Shown: positions 46,783-56,594, counted from the first letter of the stretch. The stretch is 64,000 bases of DNA from Stagonosporopsis chrysanthemi (GCA_022560025.1 JAFISE010000021.1:223250-287249), one strand, 5' to 3'. The notes: generated from the letters alone by a model not told the origin. Numbers and translations: made by a program.

Positions 46783-49259
46783 GCACTGCAGTTTCTAGCG
46801 CAATAGAGACAGCCAGCCACGCGCGGCTTGATTGGACGGCGACAGTCAACGAGAGGGCACTCACTGAAAGCATACTGCAGCATATAGCGTAACAGCGGCT
46901 GGCTGGTCTGCACATTTGGACGAAGCATCGTACAACGACTGGTCGGCAAGAAGGCAATAACCCATATCAGCGTACCGCAATGACCCGGCCGTAGAGACAG
47001 TAGAGCAGTGTCTGTACACGATATGATTAGGGCACGCTCATGCACTCACACACAGGCCCCACCCTCGACCTCAATCAGCGCTAACGGGCCCGGTAGCTGA
47101 AGTGGCGGGCTCAAGGAGCGAACCGCGGCGAGGTAAGATGCAGAAACGACAACTGCACGCTGCATTTCACACCTCGCATTGCACTGCAATCTCTAGCGCA
47201 GCAGAGCAACTGAATAAGGTGTGATTGGACAGCCCATTGCCGACGAGGTCCAAGGCTGACCTGCACTGCAGTATCTAGTGTCCAGGAGCGTTCAAAAGTA
47301 TACACAGACCACGGCCTCGTCTTGCTGCCTGCAGAACGCCCACCTGCGCACTTATCAGAATCACGGCATCAAGGAGCAGCTGTACATCCATGCATCTCGA
47401 AAAAGACAGCATTCAGTTTCATGGCAACAGGATGAACAATCTGCCCACATGTGCCTGGACGCTTTGTTAATACAAGCGTTCGATCAGTGGAGGACAACAG
47501 GATCATAAATCCGCAAGTCCAGCATGAAAGTATAACCACAGTCTCTCAGAAGCACTTCACACTTGAGCCTCCAGCGCGGCAGAAGTGGCTTTCCTCGATG
47601 CAATAGAGGTAGCCTACCTGACAAGGCTGAACATACCGCATTGCCCAGTTTGGGCAATCTCACCGGTAAGTTGTTGCACTACAATCTTTAGCGCGGCGGA
47701 GACAATACTGCGAGGCCTGATTGGAGGTGACTGCGCGCGACTGTAACAAAAGCTGTGGGCCTTGCACTGCAATCTCTAGCGCTTAAGAGACGAGAGAGAA
47801 GTGGCTACACAATGTGTGATTGGAGATTGTTGACGAGGCTGAGCGCCTCATGTCAGCACAGTGGGCACCGAAGCGTCCTAATAGGAGAGAAGATTCTAGG
47901 TAGTGCAGTAGTCGCTGGCAGCCCGAGCTAATTGCACTGCAATCTTTAGCGCGGCAGAGCAGTCCAAATAAACACAAAGCCTTCTTTCGAAAAGCATCGA
48001 GTCTTCGAAGTCGTTCAAGAGACTCTGGACAATGTTCTTTCCTCTCCTTGTACTTGAGCCCACACAATCTTATCTTGCGGTACAAATCTCGACAGTCCGA
48101 GATCGAAGAGGTCGTCAAGATGTACTCTTTCCTGTTCCACGCTCATCCAGCTCGCTCACTTGTGTCATACCCTCAGGGCTTTCGGAACACGGCACGGGCT
48201 GATCGTACTGCATCGCATCCTTGCTTAACACTAGCGATGACAGGACCTGATAGGCTTGCAAGTAGTGTCTGACATGAACCATGACCGGTGCCTCTTTGCC
48301 TGATCTCTTTGCACTGCAATCTCTAGCGCGGCAGAGCAACTGAACAAAGTGTGATTGCACAGGAGTGCTAAAGGTTACACAGACAATCTAAACCTAATTC
48401 GTAAACTGCCTGCATTGCACTGCAATCTCTAGCGCAGCAGAGCAGAGCCCATGGACTCGAAGACATGGTTGGAGGACAATCTTCATTGATCTGGCGAGGT
48501 TGAGCATCTTGTCACACTGAGCACGCAGTCCTGGACAGTCAGTCAATGGCACACACGAGAGATGATACTGTAAGAATGGTAAGAACAATATACAGTGGTC
48601 TTCGTGCTAGCGAAGTTGAGTATGCCGTGGACGTATTCTCATATGGTACATGGAGGCCAACATGTACAGCCCTACAGAGCTTCATCCCATGCTACACTCC
48701 AAACAACTACTGCAGTAAGATGGTGGAGCGATGACTGCACATGCCGGGATCAGAGCTGATGATAGGACCCGCATCCCACGGAAGAAAGTCAGACAGTACT
48801 TTCAAATTGGGGCAAACTGCCATGATTGGAGGCCACTCTCTCTCGACAAGTCGGCAATGCCTGAGAGCTGCACCGCACTGCAATATCTCTATGTAGCCCC
48901 CATAGAGACCGCCCTCCCTCCCTTGCAGAAATATACAGACCCACTTCGTCTGGTATGTAGACTACATTCAGGACCACTCCTGACTGTCCGACCACCCTAG
49001 TCAACCCATCAGAAGCAACCTACAGCCTGGCGTACCGGATTTGGAGGGGTTCCATACATTTCTGCAGGCATTGTTAGGCTGACATGCATATGCACGCCCA
49101 AACTGCACTGCAATCTCTAGCGCGGCAGAGCAACTAAACAACGTGTGATTGGACAGGAGTGCTGAAAGATATACAGACAATCTAGACCCACATTGCTTGC
49201 CTGCATCTTGCCTGCATAGTGCCTTGCACTGCACTGCAATCTCTAGCGCCGCAGAGCAG
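46783..49259 (+). repeat. dispersed array of a 30-bp motif, about 12 copies
   Basis: Core GCACTGCAATCTCTAGCGC occurs exactly six times, starting at 47181, 47764, 48311, 48417, 49105 and 49231. Near copies start at 46783, 47676 and 47934; eroded ones lie near 47263, 47559 and 48875. All are in one orientation, with irregular spacing from about 80 to about 690 bp. In better copies the core is flanked by arms TTGCACTGC and GCAGAGCAA (for example 47179-47187 and 47201-47209), an inverted repeat with one mismatch and a 13-bp centre. Further blocks recur between copies: TGATTGGA (a CCAAT box on the minus strand) and a GACGAGGCTGAGC-like stretch. I do not recognise the family. The longest shared block is at 48309-48400 and 49103-49194. 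Confidence 0.8.
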
Positions 49260-49328
49260 ACAGAGCACCTTCAGCGCGGGCGGCGGCGGCCGGGGGCCTA
49301 CTCTGCTCGGCTTGCGCTTGCCTCGACA

Positions 49329-49376
49329 CTGACGTTGACGCTGACGCTGACGCCGATGCTGATGCTGACGCCGATC
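49329..49376. repeat. hexamer microsatellite (GACGCT-like)
   Basis: About eight imperfect units of GAYGYT (GACGTT, GACGCT, GATGCT, GACGCC) in 48 bp. Confidence 0.85.
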
Positions 49377-49835
49377 TCTGATTAGATCGCTACACAATGG
49401 TACAGTACAGTATGTATGTATGTACAGTATAGGACGGATGCCAACTTGGAGGGGCGAGGGGGGGCTGTGAGCTGCTATGCGAGCCAGAAAAGAGAAAAAG
49501 AAGAAAGAAGCGTTGGTGGAGGAAGAGGCACGCGTGAGGAGAGAGGTCGGAATAAGGGTTTGGATTATCGACTACGGCTGCGACTACGACTACAACTCCG
49601 ACCTGCAACCAGGCTATGTATGTAGATGTTGGAACAGAAAGGGGGGACTACGCCATGCAAGCAAGCGAGCAACCAGACACCACTCAGGGACTAAACGGCA
49701 GGGTATAAACCAGACAGACACCAAACTCCACAGCGCAAACGGACGGAGAAAAAACCAGTATCGACTTGTCAGCTCGTCGTGCACTGCGACTGGCAGCGCA
49801 GCTCGATGCCGCTGCGACGGACCGTCGAGTCAGTA

Positions 49836-49860
49836 CGAGAGAGAGAGAGAGAGAGAGAGG
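49836..49860. repeat. (GA)n microsatellite
   Basis: An uninterrupted GA run of about 24 bp, 40 bp after the 3' end of the MINDY gene on its downstream side. Confidence 0.9.
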
Positions 49861-49900
49861 AAAGGGGGGACGGGGTCTAGAAGAGGGGAAAGATGCAAGT

Positions 49901-52813
49901 CTACATGACAACGCACTTCTCGCGCTCCTCACCGTTCGGCCCCACGCCACCCGTGCTCTGCCGCCTCCCGGGCCTTGCTACGCTGGCGCTCGAGGGCTGT
50001 CGTCCAGAGTGACGGCGACCGGCGGGACCGGCGCTGGGGCCAAGGCCGCTGCTGTTGCTTTGGTAGGCGCTGCCTTGGCCGGGCAGGGGCGCGGTGGGAT
50101 TTGCAGGGTGGCCGGGGGGAGGGTTGTAACGCGGGGCTGTCGAGGCCTCTTCGTAGGTTGGGGGTGGAGCTGGGCCTTGGTTGGGTCGGTAGCCCGCGAT
50201 GTTGTTGCGGCGCGGCGGGATGACGGGCGGTTGCTCGCCTGGGCGGGATTCTCTGCGGTTCGCGGGGCGTTCGCGTGCTTGTGCTGCGATGGCGTTTTCA
50301 GATGCCTGGTTGTCTCGTACGCGCTGTTCCGCTTCGCGCCTCTCGCGATCCTCTTCTTCCTCTTGCAGCTGCAGCGCCAAAGCCAGATCGTGGTCTTCTT
50401 GTTCAGCCCTGCTGAGTCCGGTTGGTGAGGCCGGCTCTTCGGCCTGAGCGACAGGAGTTTGGGTGTTTTGAGCGGATTGCTGTTGGTCCGGTCGACGGGT
50501 GGGAACAGTCGTCCAGCCCTGGCCATTATCGACGACCGGGCTCGGTTGTTGTTGCTGAATCGTCCCTTGAGGAGCCGAGTTGTGGTTGCCGACAGGGCGG
50601 AAGTCACCCGAAAACAGCTCGCTTCCCATGCCGTTGACATCGATCAGCGACTCCCAAACAATCTCATCGTGAGTCGAGTAGCCTTGATCTGTAACAAGGG
50701 TGACAAGATTCTGTGTCCGTGGGTCCTTGAACACGGTCGAGAAGTGGTCGTTGCGGAACAGGATGGCGACCTGGCCAGGTTGCAAGCTATCCTTCATAAT
50801 GGCCAATCCGTGGTCTGTTAGCTGTGTAGGCCATCGACTCAGAAACTCCTTGATGGCATGGATGTCGGTGAACATCTGTTGCTCACTGTCCGTCAAGGGC
50901 TGACCAGACTGCAGCTTCGCATCCAGCTCCTCCTCTTGGAACTGAACATATTGAGATGTCTCGTACGACTTGGCCACTCGTTCGAAGGCTTGATAGGCCT
51001 CGGTGCCCTCTTCTGGTAGCCATCCGTGGATGAGTGGAATGTTGAATGTACGATAGAGTCTCATGTCTGCCGTGTTCTCGAAGCCCCCAGCCTTGGCGCC
51101 GACATGACTGGCAGGCGCCGTGTTGCCATGGGTGGCTTCTTTGTCAGGAACGAACATTGGGTTGACGTTCAGCCCTGTGTGAAGAGCCAGAAGGAACTTG
51201 TACAGGTCACTAACGTCCGGAAGCTCTTGCGCTGCGTCGCCGCGGCGGCCAGACATGAGCTCGTCGAAGACGGCGTCGAGCAGTAGTCCCAGACTGACCT
51301 GCTCACGGGTGCGCAAAGTCTCGATCAGCGCAGTATCAATACCAGCCGGAGTCGACAGTACAAGTGCATTCACCAGAGCAAGTAGAGGACAGGGCCCGTT
51401 CAGGTTCTGGGTGAGGATGGGCGAAGTGCGGATGCCCGGCTTGTTGACGTCGTGCCATCGTATGTGCTTGATTTGGTAGTGCTCTCTCCTCTGCCTGTTC
51501 ATGGCTGTGTTTGGCGACTCGGGTCCGGGAGAGGTGGCGGCCCCGATGATGCCCGTCTCGAGTGGTCGCGGAGGGAATGGCGGCGGCTGCTGCTCCTCTG
51601 TCGATCTCCGTGGCGGGAGCGGCGGCAGCGGCTCATCTTGAGGCGGAGACGGTGGCTGCTGTGGGGTGAATTGTGGCGGTTGTTGTTGAGGTTGGTAAAC
51701 TGGAGCAGGCTGTGATTGCGGAACAGGAGGAGGGGCGTGGTTTGGCTGGGACGTCGGCGCGGCGAAGTCTTGTTCTGCGTGTGGCGGTGTAGATCCAGAC
51801 ACTTGTTGGTGTTGTCGCTGCTGATGGTCATCTACGAGTGTTTGCCTTGGCTCTGCATTGCCTATCGCACCAACATCGGCAGCTGGTTCCGGAGTCTGCC
51901 TCGTAGGCTCGTTCTGCTGCCAGATATCCGGCTCTTGCCAGGTACTCTGAGCTTCCTTGTTTGTGCTGGTTTCAGGCCGCCCGTTCAGTGGCGCAGTGTC
52001 TGCACTGGTGCTCCAGGGATTGGCGCTCGGAGAGTCATCTCTGGGATGCTCTGTGCTGGGGGTAGCGGTCTCCAGTGCGATCAGAGGCGGCTGGTCAACA
52101 GAGGGCTTCCTCTGATGCTGAGACGGGTCGTTGTTGAAATTCAGGTTCGCCATTCGGTCTGTCGGGGTGTCCGGTGTCTGGTAGGCAGGCAGCTCCACGG
52201 GCTCGAAGCGCTGAGACTGCCCGTGGGAGTCTCCCCAGACATTCTCGCCGTCAAACGTGCTCTGTCCGGTCGTCTGCATCTTGAGATATGGGTTGTTGGT
52301 CTTGAGCGGCACAGAGCCGGTCGAGCCATCGTTGGAGATGGTGCTGACGCCGCCGTACGAAGCACCGCTGGCTCCGGTTGCCATGGGCGAGATGTTCTCC
52401 CAGGACTTCTTGACAGGCACGCCCGCCGGAGGGCCAGCACGCAGGGCATTGGGCAGCGCGGGCTGAGGGCTCGAGGCCGTGGCGGGCGGCTTTCCACCTG
52501 CGGGCCTCAGGGCGTCTGGCATGGCAGCGGGACTCGGGTCGTCCCATACGTCATCGTCGTCGGACTTGTCCCAGTCCTCGTCGCTGTAGTCGGACTCGTC
52601 CAGCAGGTGGTCGTCCTTGTGTGGGGGCGGCGTGGCGGGCGTCTTGAAATTGAAGGCCGGGGTGCTGCTGGCGGCGGCGGCATGGCCATTTTGTGCAGAG
52701 GGGGGAGGAATGGCGGGCGGGTGCTCTTCGCCGGGCGAGAGGGGGTACGGCGGGTTTGCTTTGGAGAGGGGCGCGGGCACTAGGCCCTCGTCTGTGGAGG
52801 GTTTCGTCACCAT
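49901..52813 (-). CDS. MINDY-type deubiquitinase with C-terminal CaaX box
   Basis: Single exon, 970 residues from the ATG at 52813, which sits in a strong Kozak context (ACCACCATGG); the frame is open 44 codons further, but that leader is low-complexity. The N-terminal half is Pro/Gln-rich and disordered with an acidic patch (DDHLLDESDYSDEDWDKSDD). The MINDY domain (PF04424) starts near 490: HYQIKHIRWHDVNKPGIRTS, then QNLNGPCPLLALVNALVLS carrying the catalytic Gln and Cys, LLLDAVFDELMSGR, and the His box VAILFRNDHFSTVFKD. A MIU/UIM-like helix, EQEDHDLALALQLQEEEEDR, follows, then a Pro-rich tail. The last four residues, CVVM, form a canonical CaaX box, predicting farnesylation and membrane attachment. 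MINDY enzymes prefer long K48-linked ubiquitin chains. Yeast Miy1 is the nearest named relative. Confidence 0.9.
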   Translation of the reverse strand: MVTKPSTDEGLVPAPLSKANPPYPLSPGEEHPPAIPPPSAQNGHAAAASSTPAFNFKTPATPPPHKDDHLLDESDYSDEDWDKSDDDDVWDDPSPAAMPDALRPAGGKPPATASSPQPALPNALRAGPPAGVPVKKSWENISPMATGASGASYGGVSTISNDGSTGSVPLKTNNPYLKMQTTGQSTFDGENVWGDSHGQSQRFEPVELPAYQTPDTPTDRMANLNFNNDPSQHQRKPSVDQPPLIALETATPSTEHPRDDSPSANPWSTSADTAPLNGRPETSTNKEAQSTWQEPDIWQQNEPTRQTPEPAADVGAIGNAEPRQTLVDDHQQRQHQQVSGSTPPHAEQDFAAPTSQPNHAPPPVPQSQPAPVYQPQQQPPQFTPQQPPSPPQDEPLPPLPPRRSTEEQQPPPFPPRPLETGIIGAATSPGPESPNTAMNRQRREHYQIKHIRWHDVNKPGIRTSPILTQNLNGPCPLLALVNALVLSTPAGIDTALIETLRTREQVSLGLLLDAVFDELMSGRRGDAAQELPDVSDLYKFLLALHTGLNVNPMFVPDKEATHGNTAPASHVGAKAGGFENTADMRLYRTFNIPLIHGWLPEEGTEAYQAFERVAKSYETSQYVQFQEEELDAKLQSGQPLTDSEQQMFTDIHAIKEFLSRWPTQLTDHGLAIMKDSLQPGQVAILFRNDHFSTVFKDPRTQNLVTLVTDQGYSTHDEIVWESLIDVNGMGSELFSGDFRPVGNHNSAPQGTIQQQQPSPVVDNGQGWTTVPTRRPDQQQSAQNTQTPVAQAEEPASPTGLSRAEQEDHDLALALQLQEEEEDRERREAEQRVRDNQASENAIAAQARERPANRRESRPGEQPPVIPPRRNNIAGYRPNQGPAPPPTYEEASTAPRYNPPPGHPANPTAPLPGQGSAYQSNSSGLGPSAGPAGRRHSGRQPSSASVARPGRRQSTGGVGPNGEEREKCVVM

Positions 52814-53110
52814 GGTGGTACAGTGGTGGTGGAGAGCGTGGGTGCAAGTGCAAGTGCAGTGCAAGTGCGAGGTGAGCAAGCAGGCCCCAGGCCCTCGGGG
52901 CGGGCGTTTGGCGGTGATGGGAGCTTGGCTGTCGGTTTGGGCCAAGACTGGGAGACCGGGCGTCCTGCTCGTGCGACTGCAGAGGAAGAGTAGCTGAAGC
53001 CGTGGCGTCAGGAACCCTCATGCGTACGCGGCCAAGGCGCGCAGCACTGCGGCAGCTGGGGGCCGGTGCAGCAGCTACGTGACTACGTAATGCGCGCGCT
53101 GCGCCACAGG

Positions 53111-53170
53111 TGTGGCGGCGTGTGTGGCGGCGTATGTGGCGGCGTGTGTGGCGGCGTGTGTGGCGGCGTG
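53111..53170. repeat. 12-bp minisatellite TGTGGCGGCGTG
   Basis: Five contiguous 12-bp units; unit 2 has one change (GTA for GTG). Confidence 0.9.
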
Positions 53171-53282
53171 TGGGGAGCGGCGGGCGGGCGCATGTGAATT
53201 CCGAGCGACTTTTTTGGCCGCGACCTTTTTGGACGTCCGTGATCCATTGCGCCGCCTGTCGCAACCGCCACCGCACGCAGCA

Positions 53283-53316
53283 TAGACGTAGTAGACGTAG
53301 TAGACGTAGTAGACGT
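53283..53316. repeat. 9-bp repeat TAGACGTAG
   Basis: Nearly four units of TAGACGTAG about 40 bp before the TRM6 start. Each unit holds ACGT. Confidence 0.85.
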
Positions 53317-53352
53317 GCCCGGCTGGCGCAGAGAGCCCGGCAGCCACAGAGC

Positions 53353-55274
53353 ATGCATTCGCACATGCGGCCGCACGCGCACGTCGCCCTGCGCCTGCCC
53401 TCGGGCATCCTCAAGGTCGTCGAGCTCAAACCCAACACGTACGTTGCATAGCCGCAGTGCGCCCTCCCACGCTGCTCGGCTTCGCAGTCTAAAGCGTCTG
53501 CAGAAACATCTTCCTGGGCAAGTTCGGCACCTTCAACGCCAACCTGCTGCTCGGCCGCCCGTACTACCTCACCTACGAGGTCCTCGACAAGGACGACGGC
53601 AGGGCCAGGACGGAGCTGCGCGTCGTGCCGGCGGCCGAGCTGCATGCCGAAGCAGTGGGCGACGGCCATGCGCCACCGCTGCCCGCAGACGACGCAGACG
53701 AGAGCGCCGACGGCGGCGCGGGCTTCGACATTGTGGGCGCCGACGGCGAGGTCCTCATGCGCAACAACCGCCTGACCGTCGACGACGCATCGCGGCAGAC
53801 GCTCACCATGGAGGAGATCGAGGAGCTGAAAAAGGCCGGCACGGGGTCGGGCAAGGACATCATCGCCAAGATCATGGCCTCGCACCAGGCCCTCAGCGAG
53901 AAGACGGCTTTTTCGCTGGCCAAGTACACCCTGCGCAAGTCGCGCAAGTTCCTGCGCCGCTTCACCGCGCTGCCGCTGGACGTCCGCAGCCTGACGGAGC
54001 ACATGCTTGAGAAGGAGGCATACCGCATCATGGAGCTGCGCGAAGAGACGCTCGCCCTGATCTGCAGCTGGTCAAACGTCCACTGCAGCGCCACCAGCCG
54101 CCTCCAGACCGCCGACGACGCCGTCAGCCAGGTGGGCGGCGGCCGCTGGCTTGTCGTCGACGACACGGGCGGCCTCGTCGTCGCCGCCCTCGCCGAGAAG
54201 ATGGGCCTGCTCTACCCCCCAGAAGAAAGCGACGACACCTCCTCCTCCTCCTCCTCCTCCTCCTCCTCCGACACCGAGCAGCCTGCGCCAGTAATCGCCC
54301 CAGCAACCGCCCCAGCACCCGCTCTAGCACCCGCCCCAGCACCCGACACCTCCATGCCCGACGCCGACCAACCCACCCCCGACGCCTCGACCCGCCCGCG
54401 CAAGCCCCCTCGCCCCCACATCCCCCAGATGTCGGCCTGGACCAACACCCTCACCGTCCTGCACCCAAACAACCAGCCCAACCTCGCCTGCCTCAAGTAC
54501 TTTGGCTACGACGTCGGCCAGCCCGCGCCCACCCACCCGCTCTACAAACACCTCAAGTCGCTCTCCTGGCTGTCGCTGCTCGCGCCCGAAGACGACCCCT
54601 CCTACGTCGAGCCCGAGCTGCTGTCCCCCGCAGAGCTCGAGGCCCTCAAGAGCAGCAAGCGCGGCAACTACTACAAGAAGCGCCGGCGCTGGGAGAAGAC
54701 GGTGCGCGTCGTCGAGGAGACGCGCCGCGGCGGCTTCGATGGCCTGGTCATCGCCACGAGCATGGATGTCCGCGGCGTGCTGCGCGCCCTGGTGCCTCTG
54801 GTACGCGGCGGCGGCAAGGTCGTCGTGTACCACCCGAATGCCGAGCCGCTGGTCGAGCTGGTCGACTGCTACAGCAAGGAGCGGCGCGCCGCGTTTGTAG
54901 CGCGCGAGTTTGGCGAGCCAGGGGCACGGAACGGTTCGAAGAGCGAGGCCGAGATCGAGAACCAGAACCGGAGTGCAGACGCCGCGCTGCTGCACGACGA
55001 CGACGACGACGACGATTTCCCCGTCAATCCCACCCTGCTGCTTGCGCCGAGTCTGCAGACGGCCAGGGCCAGGCAGTGGCAGGTTCTCCCCGAGCGCACC
55101 CATCCCATGATGACGAGCAAGGGCGGCGCAGAGGGCTATTTGTTTACGGCTACGAGGGTGATTCCTGTCGAGGGCAAGGTCGAGGCCAGAGGGCATGGGA
55201 CGCGCAAAAAGAGGAAGACGGCGGTGGAGACGCCGGTCGAGACGAGCGCGGCTGAGACGCCAGTCGAGGCTTGA
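53353..55274 (+). CDS. TRM6: tRNA m1A58 methyltransferase non-catalytic subunit Trm6/Gcd10
   Basis: Two exons (53353-53438 and 53504-55274, intron 65 nt) give 618 residues that close in frame. Trm6 pairs with Trm61 to methylate A58 in tRNA, including initiator tRNA-Met, in the nucleus; Trm6 binds tRNA, Trm61 holds SAM. Gcd10 family marks: VALRLPSGILKVVELKPNT joined across the intron to NIFLGKFGTFNANLLLGRPY, LTMEEIEELKKAGTGSGKDI, SHQALSEKTAFSLAKYTLRK, then the Rossmann-like half (MSAWTNTLTVLHPNNQPNLA, FDGLVIATSMDVRGVLRALV, GGKVVVYHPNAEPLVELVDC). A poly-Ser and Ala/Pro linker lies near 245-290. The C-terminus is Lys/Arg-rich (GTRKKRKTAVETP), possibly a nuclear signal. A heptamer microsatellite begins 9 bp after the stop. 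Confidence 0.93.
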
Positions 55275-55283
55275 AAGGGACAG

Positions 55284-55402
55284 ACAGCATACAGCATACA
55301 GCATACAGCATACAGCATACAGCATACAGCATACAGCATACAGCATACAGCAAACAGCAAACAGCAAACAGCAAACAGCAAACAGCAAACAGCAAACAGC
55401 AT
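55284..55402. repeat. heptamer microsatellite ACAGCAT/ACAGCAA, 17 units
   Basis: Nine perfect ACAGCAT units (55284-55346), seven perfect ACAGCAA units (55347-55395), then one ACAGCAT. It sits in the predicted 3' UTR of TRM6 and downstream of ARPC3 on the other strand. Confidence 0.97.
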
Positions 55403-55533
55403 TGTTAGTGACATCAATTGCATCACCACAGACCACAACCCGACCGACCGACTGACTGCACATGTGTGCCATGTTCTGCGTTTGGCGCTATCATGCTTCC
55501 ATCTCTCTCCACCTCTCGCACCCTCGCACATAC

Positions 55534-56321
55534 TCACAACGCCTTGCCCATGAACTTCCTCTTCGTGTAGCTCAGCCACCACTTGCTCGGCGCGCCCGTC
55601 TCGTCCGCATACACCCTGTTCAGCAGCCTCGTCGCCAGCTCCTGTCGCATCTGCATAATGTACTGCCGCAGCACCTCGGCCGCGTTCCTGTCCGGCGGGG
55701 CCTCGAACGCCTGGTTGAGCGGGAACCCAGCATCGCCGGGGATGGCGAAGTTGGTGTCGAGCGCGAGGTTCATGACAGCCTGTGTTGTGTCAGCACAACG
55801 CATTCTCTCTCACAGCCCCTGCTCAAGATTCCCCCCTCAGAGCCCCACAGCACCAACAACAAACGCACCTTCTCCGCCTCCCTGCGGCTCATGCCCGGCC
55901 GAATCTTGCCCAGCACCTCGCTCACATACAGGATCCCGTAGATGAGCACGCGGTCGGCGGGGCCCTTGATCTCAAAGTTGCGGAAGAACGTGTTGGCGCG
56001 GAACAGCGCGAGGATCTCATCCAGCGGGTCGTACGACTCGTGCGCCGCGTCGATGCTCAGCTCCGTCTCGTCGGCTGGCAGTGCGGGGAGCTGCTGCGCG
56101 GGGCCGCGGGTGCGCGTGCGCAGGGGCAGGAGCGCGAAGTTGCCTGCGGGCGTGAGTTGGGGGGCTGGACGCTGCGAGCGGAGACACAGGGGGGGAGGTA
56201 CCGATGAGCTGTTGGTTGGGCTCCTCGAGGAAGACGGAGTGGTAGGCCTGTGTGGGGTTAGCCGGGGGGCAATTGCAAATGGCAATGCGCAGTCGTGGGA
56301 GGGATGGTGGCGTACGGGCAT
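55534..56321 (-). CDS. ARC18: Arp2/3 complex subunit 3 (ARPC3/Arc18)
   Basis: Four exons, 56316-56321 (only ATG CCC), 56202-56247, 55869-56143 and 55534-55779, give 190 residues that close in frame. This is the p21 subunit (PF04062) of the Arp2/3 complex that nucleates branched actin at cortical patches. Motifs: MPAYHSVFLEEPNQQLIGNF, LLPLRTRTRGP, DPLDEILALFRANTFFRNFE, LIYGILYVSEVLGKI, LALDTNFAIPGDAGFPLNQA, and the C-terminal PSKWWLSYTKRKFMGKAL. The two-codon first exon is supported because it restores the family N-terminus MPAYHS. It is divergent from RFC3 with 273 bp between the starts. Confidence 0.94.
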
Positions 56322-56594
56322 GTTGAGAGTCGGCACCCGGTGGTGGTGTGGTGTGCGGAGCTTCCGTGGGGTAGGTTGGCGGTGATGGCGCCGCTCGATG
56401 AGGTGTGCCTGTAGGGCTGAGCCGCGGGGGTTGACTAAGCAGCAGCTGGTTGCGGCTGCCAATTAACGCGTCCGTCGCGTCTGCCCACTCGCGTCGTCAT
56501 GTAGAGGCATCTTCGTTTGCGCATATACACCCAGGTTCACTATTGCCCGTTTCTTTTGTCGCGCTGTTCTCTGCAGAGCTGCACTCTCGCCATC

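Larger units (their letters stand above)
45909..49900. other. 4 kb gene-poor island
   Basis: From the aspartate kinase start to the MINDY stop I see no credible gene. The left 0.8 kb should contain the aspartate kinase promoter. The middle carries the repeated-motif array. The right end has short tandem repeats. The longest plus-strand frame (46021-46806) lacks domain signal and overlaps the first motif copy. Confidence 0.6.
52814..53352. promoter_or_regulatory. divergent promoter with two minisatellites
   Basis: Shared 539 bp upstream region of the MINDY gene and TRM6, strongly GC-rich. It contains the two short tandem repeats listed separately. No gene inside. Confidence 0.5.

Noticed and set aside
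46021..46806. 261-residue plus-strand frame upstream of aspartate kinase
   Set aside because: No domain signal, composition of out-of-frame GC-rich DNA, and it runs into the first repeat copy.
47179..49133. tRNA-derived SINE or tRNA genes (TAGCGC-GCAGAGC resembles a D-arm/A-box)
   Set aside because: No B-box (GGTTCGANTCC) at the right distance, no cloverleaf and no A-rich tail. The resemblance is limited to a few bases.
46783..49259. CRISPR-like array
   Set aside because: Eukaryotic DNA, spacings vary from about 80 to about 690 bp, copies are diverged, and no cas genes exist.
47111..49397. Minus-strand peptides repeating LCRARDCSA
   Set aside because: They are translations of the repeated DNA motif in frames with nearby stops, not a repeat protein.
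49766..50428. Plus-strand 220-residue frame at the MINDY 3' end
   Set aside because: Antisense shadow of the MINDY C-terminal coding region, including the GA microsatellite.
53315..54010. Plus-strand 231-residue frame over TRM6
   Set aside because: Out-of-frame shadow of TRM6 in GC-rich DNA.
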